This document shows positions 20,098 through 28,877 of a stretch of DNA of 47,968 nt, one piece after another (positions within the stretch are counted from its first letter, which is position 1; each line of letters opens with the position of its first letter). The stretch covers positions 1 to 47,968 of the forward strand of contig NZ_JAEPKU010000018.1 of assembly GCF_016652235.1 (NCBI RefSeq), read 5' to 3'. The DNA is from Dysgonomonas sp. Marseille-P4677. GTDB lineage: Bacteria > Bacteroidota > Bacteroidia > Bacteroidales > Dysgonomonadaceae. The position numbers were made by a program, and so were the translations under genes. Under the pieces are notes generated by a model. It did no database searches and was not told where the DNA came from. It was given only the letters and a program-made list of their open reading frames with translations.

Positions 20098-22110
20098 TTA
20101 CCAGCCTGGATTTTGCTCCAGTCTACCATTTTTCTGAAGTACATTTCTGTCGATAGGCCAGAAATACATCTTGTTTTGGAACATACGCTTCATGTATCTC
20201 TCAGTATTCCAAATTCTTACTGTATAAAACTGCTGACGTTGCGACTGTCTTGCACTCACATCTAAACCTCTTATTGGTTTGTTATATGCATCATATGCGT
20301 CTTTCCAACGGCGTAAATCCCAGTAACGTTGATTTTCGAATGCAAATTCAATACGTCTTTCGCTTTTTATCAAATCCTTCATTGTCTGATAATTTGAAGC
20401 TATTTCAGTTGTTATACCAGGTTGTCCCGCTCTATATCGTATCTGGTTAAAATAGTATACCATTTGATTAACATCCCTTGATACTGTGATTCCAGAAGCC
20501 TCATCTTTATAAGAACCATCCATTTCATTCAAAGCTTCTACATAACCCAACAATACTTCAGCATATCGAAACAGAGGATAAGTTTTTGCCTTAACAGTTC
20601 CATCCCAAAATATACAATCATCTTGATGCACATATTTTTTAAAAGTATATCCTGTTCTATTTCTGTGATTATTATCATTCAAGTTAGTAGCATTTCCCCC
20701 CTGATAATATTCAACATCTAAATTCTTTACCGCAGCATCACTCCCTCTATAAGAAGTGGATGGCCAAATACAATGGTTAAATCCTATACTGGCATAATAG
20801 CGAGGCTCTCTATTGTCGTCCATAAAGGCTCTGGAAGCTGATAGCTGATAATCTGAAGAGAAAGTTCTACTTGTTCCAACGGCTTGCCATGATTTCTCAG
20901 CTTCTGTTGCTTCACTGAATTTTCGCCCATCAGCCATACGATATTCTTCGATCAAATCTTGTGTTACACTAAGAGTAGCATTACCACCCAATTTAGCCGG
21001 AAAAACAAGGCGACTATCACTATTACCTTGATATGCATTATTAACGGCATAATAAATATATTCTTTGATAATATAAGGCTGATAGGTGCCATCGAAAAGA
21101 GTTTTATAAGATTTGTAGGGATCAATATCTCCTGCTCCATCCGGGAAACTCGCATTTGAAACTGTCGAAGGAAGAGGTAAAGTTCCAGTTCCTTTGTCAT
21201 TAACTATTTTGCTTACTGTATGAATGCGGTATCTGTCCATATCGATAATTCTCTTAAACGTAGCAGCAGCCTTGCCCCATTTATTTTTATCTTCTGTTTG
21301 AGATATGAAATGAGAACCATCGGACCGGGTCCAATCCGAATAATATGTATTCCCATTAAATAAAGGACTTGCAGCATACAATTGCAAACGAGCTTTAAAT
21401 GCTAATGCAGCCCCTCTTGTAGGTAAGTATTGCTGAGATTCTATCCTGTCCAGAGGCAATAGCTTCGATGCTTCTTCAAAGTCAGCACATATTTTTTCGA
21501 CACACTGATCATATGTCGCACGCTCGATAGAAGCTGTTGCAACATCAGCATCTGTATCAAAAGCTAAATCTGGTAAAATAGGTACTGGTCCATATAAACG
21601 AACAAGGTAAAAATAAAAATAAGCACGAAGGAAATAGGCCCTCCCTCTAAAATCGCGGGATTCCATTTCAGTAATCTCTTGATTCTTACTAATATTAGCA
21701 AGTATAATATTAGCCTTTCGAATTCCTTTATAACAGTTTGGCCATGGGTTAAATCTGGTATTTGTTTCTGTTACTTCATCATATAATAGGCTATTACCGT
21801 TCAACATGAAGGGTATAATTGCTTCATCTGCAGATGCTCCACTAGCTGAAGCAACATTCCAGTTCCATTCGCTTCCAGTTTGTATTGCTTCATCAATTAA
21901 GAGCGCTGCCGCACCATTAATATATTGCTCCGTTCTTGCTTTTGACAAGAAAATGGAATCCAACGTTGTTTGATCGTATACATATTTGTCAATATCCAGA
22001 TAATCTTCACATGAGCTTAAAGTGAAAATAGTAATCAGAATGATAGCAAATCTCAGTAACTTGACATGTATAGCGACTATTGCTCTATTAACATTAAATA
22101 TTTTATTCAT
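20098..22110 (-). CDS. SusD/RagB-family outer-membrane lipoprotein, 670 aa
   Basis: Lipobox at FTLSSCEDYLD (Cys near residue 34) and the SusD pattern throughout: RGRAYFLRAYFYFYLVRLYGPVPI in the TPR region (motif only), a long insertion-rich middle, and the RRIEFAFENQRYWDLRRWKD block near the C-terminus. It forms the lid on the adjacent SusC, captures oligosaccharide and delivers it for TonB-dependent import. The gene follows susC by 11 bp. The protein is longer than the founding SusD (about 550 aa), which is common for branched-polysaccharide loci. Confidence 0.95.
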   Translation of the reverse strand: MNKIFNVNRAIVAIHVKLLRFAIILITIFTLSSCEDYLDIDKYVYDQTTLDSIFLSKARTEQYINGAAALLIDEAIQTGSEWNWNVASASGASADEAIIPFMLNGNSLLYDEVTETNTRFNPWPNCYKGIRKANIILANISKNQEITEMESRDFRGRAYFLRAYFYFYLVRLYGPVPILPDLAFDTDADVATASIERATYDQCVEKICADFEEASKLLPLDRIESQQYLPTRGAALAFKARLQLYAASPLFNGNTYYSDWTRSDGSHFISQTEDKNKWGKAAATFKRIIDMDRYRIHTVSKIVNDKGTGTLPLPSTVSNASFPDGAGDIDPYKSYKTLFDGTYQPYIIKEYIYYAVNNAYQGNSDSRLVFPAKLGGNATLSVTQDLIEEYRMADGRKFSEATEAEKSWQAVGTSRTFSSDYQLSASRAFMDDNREPRYYASIGFNHCIWPSTSYRGSDAAVKNLDVEYYQGGNATNLNDNNHRNRTGYTFKKYVHQDDCIFWDGTVKAKTYPLFRYAEVLLGYVEALNEMDGSYKDEASGITVSRDVNQMVYYFNQIRYRAGQPGITTEIASNYQTMKDLIKSERRIEFAFENQRYWDLRRWKDAYDAYNKPIRGLDVSARQSQRQQFYTVRIWNTERYMKRMFQNKMYFWPIDRNVLQKNGRLEQNPGW

Positions 22111-22121
22111 AATCTGTTGTA

Positions 22122-25100
22122 TTAAAATGAGAGATTCAATTGCAAAGTGTATACCCGCTGGATAGGATACTTAGTTCCATTTTCCTGAGCTTGTCCAGGA
22201 TCTAACATTTTTTCTTTAGACCAGACAGCTAAATTATCTCCAATAAGGCTGATCACGGCACTCTGAAGCCCAAACTTCCGTAGTGTCTTTATTTTTGCAG
22301 TGTATGATAACTGCACATTTTTGAGCCTTAGGTAGGCTCCATCCTGAAGCCAGAATGTTGAAGACATACTGTTATTCCAGCTACCGCCATACGAAAGTCT
22401 TGGATATTTTGCATTAGGATTTTCTGTTGCAGGATCTCCGGATATTTCTCTTGATATCCAACGATTTTGAGGATCTGCGAAATCTGTTATTACATTCCCA
22501 GTATTACTACCGGAGAATGGATTGTACATATTTCCTTGTCTAAAATAGGCAACCCGACTCGTACCTTCAAAAAGAACGCTCAAATTGAAATTTTTCCAAT
22601 TGAACTCAGTAGCAAATCCATACTGAATTTGAGGTATACCAGAATATTTTAAAGGTACAATATCATCATTATTAATGACTCCGTCTCCATTCACATCTTT
22701 GTATTTAATATCACCAGGAAGATAATTCCCAAACTCTTGCCGAGGGCTATTCTGAATGTCAAATTCGTCTTTAAATAGTCCTTCTGCAATAAGTCCTCGT
22801 CTTATACCATCCTGAAATCCGACAGCTGATTGATAAGGATATCTCTTTATATCCTCCTCAAATTCAACCACTTTATTCTTTGACTGCGTAAAATTAGTAC
22901 GAATCACAACATATTTACTTTTATCTCCGGGATCAAGAGGCTGGGTATAAGAAATATGTCCATCAACACCCCAACTTTCCATTTTCCCAACATTTGCCCA
23001 AGGTAAAGAAACTAATCCCATTTCTTCCGGAACGCTCTGGCGTAGTTGGTAAATGCCTGAACGAATATCTTTAAATATATCCACAACCATATCGAAGCGA
23101 TCCTTGAAGAAACGCGCATCCATACCTAAATTGTATTTTGTTGCTTTTTCCCATCTTAAGTTGCTCGAACCAACCTGTGTCTCGGTTATACCCTCGCCAT
23201 TATTCCACTGTCCAGAACCTGTCATACCAATCAATGTCAGATATGGGAATCGGACAGAGTCGTTCCAAGTAAGTTTGTCATTACCTACAATTCCATATGA
23301 GGCCCTAAATTTAAAATAATCTAAAAAAGGTATATGCTTACGCATAAAATCGTATTGAGTTGGAACCCAACCTAAAGAAACCGCAGGAAACCAACCAAAT
23401 TTCTTACCTCTCTCAAAAGCCTCCGACCCCGTATACCCAACATTAAACTCGGCCATATATGTATCGTTATAAGAGTATGTAAAACGGCTGGCATAGCTGT
23501 TATATCGTTTTGGAATGGCTGTCAAACCAGTATTAAATCGGGAAGATTCATAATCACTCCAATAAGCATGTATCAATCCACCAACTCGATGCGCCTTATT
23601 AAATATACGATCGTAATTGATCCGTCCCTCAAAGTAATATTTACGTTCAGTCTCTGTTGCATTTCCATAGTATGGTTCAATGGCTTCCTGCACTTTATCT
23701 AAATTCAGAGATCCATCGCGTTTCCGTCCACTTGCATAATATATTGCCGGAGATTTCTCTCTTATCTGCCATGTTTTACTACTGCTATCTAAATTTACAA
23801 GTCCCATAATTGATAAACCCTCAGTAACCATACCCAAATTTTGATTAAGTTGCATGGTTATCTTATTGTTGTTGAAAGAATACTTTCTGTAGCCAGTCAT
23901 ATTGAGTAGCACATAAGGACTTATGTTGTTTTTAGTATTACCGTACCCTGGAGCTTCTCCGGTTGAATATAGAAGTGGCACAGTAACAGGAGTCAGATTT
24001 GCTTGCGCTTCCCATAAAACATCAGCATTATCTCCATAACCCGGATAATTTTGATTTATGATTACACTTTCTTCATTCAGAGAGAGTGTAGTAGTAGGAG
24101 TTATATTTACATCTACATTTGCACGGAAATTAAACTTATTGTAGTTAACGTTGGTGTCGTACTTGTTTATATCCTTATCTTGTTTGAATATGGCTTCTTT
24201 ATTCATGAAACCGGCACTAATATAATAGCGTGCAATCTGTCCTCCACCTGAAGCACTTAAAAAGTATTGTTGATTCCATGTATAATCTTTCAATATAACA
24301 TCTCTCCAGTCTACATCAGGATGAAGGTCCGGGTCCATATGATTGGCATATAATGCAAGATCAACATCCGAATAAATAGGGATTCCTCCTCTTGTAACTG
24401 AAGCCTCATTGGCAAGAGATGCATAATCGGCTGCCCGAACATATTCAGGCATACGTGGAGAATAAGATATTCCCGTATTTGCCTTAACTCTGATATCTAA
24501 CTTTCCTGCTTTTCCTTTTTTAGTTGTCACAAGAACAACCCCATTTGCACCCCTTACTCCATATACAGCTGTAGATGAAGCATCTTTGAGTATAGAAAAG
24601 CTATCAATATCCTCAGGATCAAGTGTATTAAGATCCCCTTCTATCCCGTCAACGAGAACTAATGCTCCTTGACCGGCACCGAATGTACTTATTCCTCGTA
24701 TCCAGAATTCAGAAAAATCTTTTCCCGGCTCGCCACTTCTATTAACCGATATAATGCCGGGAACACGTCCACCAAGCATATTACTGATGGAAGTAGCGGG
24801 TGCTTTCAGATCCTTGGTTTCTATAGACGTAATCGCACCCGTAACATTAATTTTCTTTTGTACTTTACCCGAAGCTGTAACAACGACTTCATCCATCATG
24901 TTTACTGTCTCTTTTAAAACAATACGCATACGTTCATCGCTTTTTTCAACTTTAATTTCTTGTTTATCAAACCCAATATATGAAAAAGTTATAGTTTGAT
25001 TCGATTTTATACCAGTTAATTTGAAACGTCCATCTGTATCAGTCATCGTTCCATTAGTAGGATTTTCTTTTACTGAAACGGAAACTCCAATCAAAGGTTC

Positions 25101-25211
25101 TCCTGTTTCGTCCATTACAGATCCTCCGGCTGTCAAGTTTGACTGAGCAAACATAGCTCCGAGGGATGCTACCCATAATGTCAGCAGCAATAATATATTT
25201 TTTATCTTCAT
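22122..25211 (-). CDS. SusC/RagA-family TonB-dependent transporter, 1029 aa
   Basis: Signal peptide 1-22, carboxypeptidase-like regulatory domain about 27-105 (GEPLIGVSVSVKENP, SYIGFDKQEI), plug domain about 115-235 with the SusC signature SSTAVYGVRGANGVVLVTTKKG, then the 22-strand barrel to a C-terminal aromatic end (LQLNLSF). No STN domain, so it should not signal to an anti-sigma factor; this fits control by the HTCS/AraC proteins of the locus rather than by an ECF sigma. It imports the oligosaccharide held by SusD. Confidence 0.96.
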   Translation of the reverse strand: MKIKNILLLLTLWVASLGAMFAQSNLTAGGSVMDETGEPLIGVSVSVKENPTNGTMTDTDGRFKLTGIKSNQTITFSYIGFDKQEIKVEKSDERMRIVLKETVNMMDEVVVTASGKVQKKINVTGAITSIETKDLKAPATSISNMLGGRVPGIISVNRSGEPGKDFSEFWIRGISTFGAGQGALVLVDGIEGDLNTLDPEDIDSFSILKDASSTAVYGVRGANGVVLVTTKKGKAGKLDIRVKANTGISYSPRMPEYVRAADYASLANEASVTRGGIPIYSDVDLALYANHMDPDLHPDVDWRDVILKDYTWNQQYFLSASGGGQIARYYISAGFMNKEAIFKQDKDINKYDTNVNYNKFNFRANVDVNITPTTTLSLNEESVIINQNYPGYGDNADVLWEAQANLTPVTVPLLYSTGEAPGYGNTKNNISPYVLLNMTGYRKYSFNNNKITMQLNQNLGMVTEGLSIMGLVNLDSSSKTWQIREKSPAIYYASGRKRDGSLNLDKVQEAIEPYYGNATETERKYYFEGRINYDRIFNKAHRVGGLIHAYWSDYESSRFNTGLTAIPKRYNSYASRFTYSYNDTYMAEFNVGYTGSEAFERGKKFGWFPAVSLGWVPTQYDFMRKHIPFLDYFKFRASYGIVGNDKLTWNDSVRFPYLTLIGMTGSGQWNNGEGITETQVGSSNLRWEKATKYNLGMDARFFKDRFDMVVDIFKDIRSGIYQLRQSVPEEMGLVSLPWANVGKMESWGVDGHISYTQPLDPGDKSKYVVIRTNFTQSKNKVVEFEEDIKRYPYQSAVGFQDGIRRGLIAEGLFKDEFDIQNSPRQEFGNYLPGDIKYKDVNGDGVINNDDIVPLKYSGIPQIQYGFATEFNWKNFNLSVLFEGTSRVAYFRQGNMYNPFSGSNTGNVITDFADPQNRWISREISGDPATENPNAKYPRLSYGGSWNNSMSSTFWLQDGAYLRLKNVQLSYTAKIKTLRKFGLQSAVISLIGDNLAVWSKEKMLDPGQAQENGTKYPIQRVYTLQLNLSF

Positions 25212-25241
25212 ATTATAGTTGATTTGTATTTAATTAGGCTT

Positions 25242-26561
25242 TTATTCGATAGTAAGCTTCCTGACAACTCTTGATGCTCCTTCTCCCACATAAAAGTTAT
25301 CTTCTGAGTCTATAGCAATACTTTTAGGTTGATCAAAGTATGCATCAAGAGGATATCCATTAACTTTACCCCATTGGTCTGGATGACCAGCAACTAATGA
25401 TACAAGACTACCTCTGATTTTGACAATACAATGGCCATCCTTACAGCATACATAGATTTCGCCCTCACTATTCACAGCCATTCCACAAGGAGCTCTGAAT
25501 ACTGCATCAAGCAACTTATCTCCAAAGGCGGTACCTCCTGAATTGAATCCTGCATATTTTTCTACATGCCATACACCAGATCCATCCTTATAGACCTTAA
25601 ATATACCGTTTGCATCAGCGTAAGACACAAAGAAACATTTGTGATATTTACTATAAATCAGGTATTGCCACCATGAACCAAGGTTCACACCATTAAAAGC
25701 CGCATGGTCATTTTTTGTAAATAATTTTTTAACTTCTTTATTTACCAGATCCACTTCAACCATTGTACCTTCAGACATGAGATATAAATAGCGATCATCT
25801 TCGGCATAGGTCATTCCGCCATGCAAACTTCCGGGAAGCATATTACCATCTATTTCAATGCCAGTGGGATTTAATGTCCATCCATCTTCTCTTGTAGCAG
25901 TGTATAACATACGAGTACCATCTCTTCTTATTACACATGCCTTTTCCTTCGTATGATCAACAGCTATCGCTCCCATATAACTGATATTAGTGAGTCTCAT
26001 CATCATATTATCATCGAAAGAAACAAAACTGGTTCTATCGCCCCAGTCTCCTTCGACAAGAATAATATTATCGCCTTTTTGACCTTTAACAACTCCTATT
26101 CCTGTTACATTTTGAACACGAGCTTCATCCAGATTACCTTCTATATATCGATCATCTTCAAATTTACCTACAACAGTTTTAACAGATTGTGTTTGATAAT
26201 ATTTAAAACGAACATTATCAGGAACAATACTATCTTTGCCAACGACAAGTGACACTGAATTATATCCTGGTGCTTGTTTAGGAACCATTCCATAGAGTTC
26301 CCTTCCGTCACAATTTATAACAACTGCTCTTTTCTTATCAAAATATACTTTTATTTGAGCTGTGTCTTTAGGGAAATTTCCTTTGATAACAAATGTTTGA
26401 TCGATTCTCCCCCATGAAGGAAACATCGCTTCAAAAGCAATTGGTTTATTGGGTTCATAGTAATCACCGACTTCAGGTATTTTTTCTATTTCTTCTTTAC
26501 CACTACAGGCATAGAAGATTAGAGAAATTAGAAAAGCAAAAATTAAATACTTTTTTTTCAT
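25242..26561 (-). CDS. IPT/TIG and NHL-repeat surface lipoprotein, 439 aa
   Basis: Lipobox at IFYACSGKEE (Cys19). An IPT/TIG beta-sandwich spans about 35-130 (PIAFEAMFPSWGRIDQTFVIKG, motif only). A beta-propeller with NHL-like repeats fills the rest (PCGMAVNSEGEIYVCC, QPKSIAIDSEDNFYVGEG). IPT/NHL lipoproteins in SusCD loci act as surface glycan-binding proteins. It is the first gene of the minus-strand operon, 30 bp ahead of susC, which is an unusual position because such genes usually follow susD. Confidence 0.85.
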   Translation of the reverse strand: MKKKYLIFAFLISLIFYACSGKEEIEKIPEVGDYYEPNKPIAFEAMFPSWGRIDQTFVIKGNFPKDTAQIKVYFDKKRAVVINCDGRELYGMVPKQAPGYNSVSLVVGKDSIVPDNVRFKYYQTQSVKTVVGKFEDDRYIEGNLDEARVQNVTGIGVVKGQKGDNIILVEGDWGDRTSFVSFDDNMMMRLTNISYMGAIAVDHTKEKACVIRRDGTRMLYTATREDGWTLNPTGIEIDGNMLPGSLHGGMTYAEDDRYLYLMSEGTMVEVDLVNKEVKKLFTKNDHAAFNGVNLGSWWQYLIYSKYHKCFFVSYADANGIFKVYKDGSGVWHVEKYAGFNSGGTAFGDKLLDAVFRAPCGMAVNSEGEIYVCCKDGHCIVKIRGSLVSLVAGHPDQWGKVNGYPLDAYFDQPKSIAIDSEDNFYVGEGASRVVRKLTIE

Positions 26562-26938
26562 TTCGAATAGATTTAACAGGTTTAATATTTCAATTTACAT
26601 AGATACTATCTACTGGTAATGTCTGTATTACATTATTCACATGCAAATACCAGACTCATGTTGGCTCACATTGATTTATTTTTCATAATATTTTAATTTT
26701 AAGATTAATGTTTGTTATTCGTTAATATATGCCATCGTTCTACGGACACACAACTAACCACACCATTTCGCAAATACAACTACATAGACTTAAGATTATT
26801 AGCTAGTCTTTGGGACCTTTCACAATGATAGCTTAGTATATATCGAAAGTAAAATTATATTAGAACAATACTATCGTTGTTTAGTTTTAGATATTTGATT
26901 TCTATTTTTAGATAATAGAAGACAGATGTTACAGATGA
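26562..26938. promoter_or_regulatory. Leader/promoter region of the SusCD operon
   Basis: This 377-bp AT-rich stretch has no gene. It must hold the operon promoter (minus strand) and contains the tandem repeat at 26879-26915. I could not place a convincing -7 element. Confidence 0.5.
26879..26915 (+). promoter_or_regulatory. Second copy of the tandem direct repeat, upstream of SusCD operon
   Basis: AGTTTTAGATA (26883-26893) is followed 21 bp later by ATTTCTATTTTTAGATAA (26898-26915). The latter differs from the 9518-9556 repeat at only two of 18 positions, and the 21-bp period is the same. It lies about 320 bp before the IPT/NHL start codon, implying a long leader. This ties both halves of the locus to one regulator. 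Confidence 0.55.
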
Positions 26939-27163
26939 ACAGTACAGGCACACTCAATAAGTCCAATCAAAAGATATAAAAAGCCATCGGCTGGATTATG
27001 GGATGGACAGACTGATGAGGATGAACTGGGAATGACTTACGATCAAATTGATGCTTATATCCTAATTGGTACATCCAGGAATGCAGGCATAGATAAACTA
27101 ATTGCAAAACGTATAGCAATGTCAACACATAAATTTGCTAAAATTCCTATATTTAAGGGTTAA
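26939..27163 (+). pseudogene. nadE: 3' remnant of nadE (NAD synthetase)
   Basis: An open frame with no start encodes [20 protein letters not shown] and onward to a C-terminus ending [11 protein letters not shown] and a TAA at 27161. This is the conserved C-terminal region of ammonia-dependent NAD synthetase (K-PSA-L-GQTDEDE-G-TY-ID). In frame, a TGA stands at 26936-26938 and the synthetase core with its ATP motif is absent. About 70 codons remain. It is next to a nicotinamidase-like gene and an NrtR-like regulator, so an original NAD cluster seems to have lost its synthetase here, perhaps through insertion or rearrangement next to the SusCD operon. Confidence 0.8.
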
Positions 27164-27193
27164 TATTCTATCAATCACTAAATAACAAAATAC

Positions 27194-28108
27194 ATGAAAA
27201 CAAGATATGAGCAAATAGTTGATGTTGAAAAGATTGCATCGTTTAATAATAGAGTAGATATCGCTGAAGTTATTTCTTTAGCGAAGGAAGAGAGAATGGC
27301 CCCTATATCGCAGGACAATAAACAAATTCTACTCTTGGCTATCGATGTTCAGAACGACTTTATGGAGAATATTGGTAGTTTATCAGTGCAAGGCTCTAAA
27401 GGAGATGTCGAACGTCTTACAAGTTGGATTTATAACAATACGAAAAGTCTAACCCAGATTATATGTAGTCTGGATTCACATTCTATTACTCAGATATTTC
27501 ATGCAAACTGGTGGGTGGATAATAAGAGTAATAATCCTCCGCCATTCACAATCATTACCTATCAGGATGTTATTAATGGCAAATGGCAAGCTGCTAATGG
27601 AGAAAAAGACCGCTCGTTAGAATACCTTAAGAATTTGGAATTAACAAGTAAAAAACAACTTTGTATATGGCCTTATCATTGCTTGGAGGGAACAAATGGA
27701 GCGAAACTGGAAAATGAATTTACCAAAATGCTGTATTTCCACTCTGCGGCTCGTAGCAGCACTCCCATCTTTATCTACAAAGGACAAAATCCATATACGG
27801 AGATGTATGGGATAGTAAAAGCAGAATATGATCCTGAAAATTATGTAAATCAATTAGTTCTGGATGCTGTAGAAGAATATGATGAGATATACATTGCCGG
27901 AGAAGCTTCAAGCCATTGTGTGCTGGCATCAACAGTTCAGATCCTTGAATATTTCTCGGATCGTAAAGATATAATTACCCGTATCACTCTGTTAGAAGAT
28001 TGTATGTCTCCTATAGTAGGCTTTGAGGAATCAACCCGGCTACAATACCTAGAGTTGAAAGAAAGATATGGTATTCAGATTAAAAAGACAGTCGATGTAA
28101 TATTATAA
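27194..28108 (+). CDS. Nicotinamidase-like cysteine hydrolase, 304 aa
   Basis: Isochorismatase-fold hydrolase. Visible catalytic and metal residues: Asp in LLLAIDVQNDFME (about residue 53), a metal-binding Asp-x-His in CSLDSHSITQIFHANWW, WPYHCLEGTNGAKLE (matching the WP-HC--GT-GA nicotinamidase block), a Lys in IFIYKGQNPY, and the nucleophile Cys in GEASSHCVLAS. At 304 aa it is longer than classical PncA (about 210 aa), because of an N-terminal extension and a longer middle. Likely role: deamidation of nicotinamide to nicotinate in NAD salvage, supported by the nadE remnant upstream and the NrtR-like gene 6 bp downstream. A different amide substrate cannot be excluded. Confidence 0.8.
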   Translation: MKTRYEQIVDVEKIASFNNRVDIAEVISLAKEERMAPISQDNKQILLLAIDVQNDFMENIGSLSVQGSKGDVERLTSWIYNNTKSLTQIICSLDSHSITQIFHANWWVDNKSNNPPPFTIITYQDVINGKWQAANGEKDRSLEYLKNLELTSKKQLCIWPYHCLEGTNGAKLENEFTKMLYFHSAARSSTPIFIYKGQNPYTEMYGIVKAEYDPENYVNQLVLDAVEEYDEIYIAGEASSHCVLASTVQILEYFSDRKDIITRITLLEDCMSPIVGFEESTRLQYLELKERYGIQIKKTVDVIL

Positions 28109-28114
28109 CTAACG

Positions 28115-28822
28115 ATGGATAAGTCTAACGAATATACATATAAATATCCGCGTCCGGCAATTACAGTCGATTGTGTGATATTTGGATTTGATAAAGACCA
28201 GCTTCAACTTAAAGTATTATTGACAAAACGTGCCATTAATCCTTATATAGGTATGTGGCCCTTCCCCGGTGGTTTTATCAATATCGATGAAACATCAGAT
28301 GAATGCGCCCGACGAAAGTTGAAAGAAGAAGCAGGGCTGGAATCCATATTTTTGGAACAGTTATACACTTTTTCAAAAATTGAAAGAGACCCGAGAGAAC
28401 GTATTATAAGTATAGCATACTATGCATTGGTTAGATCTACGGATTATATCCTTAATATCGGACTGAATATCGAAGATGTACAATGGTTCTCTCTTGATGA
28501 AATACCACTATTAGCTTTCGACCACCAAGAAATACTAGATGTAGCAGTAGAACGCCTTAAAGGAAAAATCCGATATCAGCCGATAGGTTTTGAATTATTA
28601 CCGGAGAAATTTACATTGCCGGACCTACATCGATTATACGAAACCATACTGCAAAGAGATATAGACCGGGGCAATTTTAGAAAAAAGATACTAAGTATGA
28701 ACTTGTTAATAGATCATAGTGACAAACAAAAGAATCGACCTTCGCGAGGAGCTAAAATTTACAGTTTTGATAAGAACCGATACGAAAGCCTTACTAAGTC
28801 GGGATTCTATTTTGAGATATAA
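28115..28822 (+). CDS. nrtR: NrtR-like Nudix-domain transcriptional regulator, 235 aa
   Basis: The N-terminal Nudix domain (about 8-145) carries the box GFINIDETSDECARRK... with EEAGL; the canonical RE-UxEE reads RK-LKEE, so one catalytic Glu is replaced by Lys. The C-terminal winged-helix part is about 150-230 (TLPDLHRLYETILQRDIDRG, FRKKI). This is the layout of NrtR, a repressor of NAD genes that senses ADP-ribose with a catalytically weakened Nudix domain. It probably forms an operon with the nicotinamidase-like gene. A housekeeping Nudix hydrolase is less likely because of the C-terminal domain and the altered box. Confidence 0.82.
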   Translation: MDKSNEYTYKYPRPAITVDCVIFGFDKDQLQLKVLLTKRAINPYIGMWPFPGGFINIDETSDECARRKLKEEAGLESIFLEQLYTFSKIERDPRERIISIAYYALVRSTDYILNIGLNIEDVQWFSLDEIPLLAFDHQEILDVAVERLKGKIRYQPIGFELLPEKFTLPDLHRLYETILQRDIDRGNFRKKILSMNLLIDHSDKQKNRPSRGAKIYSFDKNRYESLTKSGFYFEI

Positions 28823-28830
28823 CACTACTA

Positions 28831-28862
28831 AAGCTCCTGTAAAATGTAATTTACAGGAGCTT
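28831..28862. terminator. Bidirectional terminator between nrtR-like and rtcB
   Basis: AAGCTCCTGTAAA and its perfect 13-nt complement enclose the 6-nt loop ATGTAA, between convergent stops at 28822 and 28878. Confidence 0.85.
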
Positions 28863-28877
28863 CCATTTCTCATACTT

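Noticed and set aside
26939-27163. A short functional gene
   Set aside because: No start codon in frame, an in-frame stop just upstream, and it matches only the C-terminal end of NAD synthetase.
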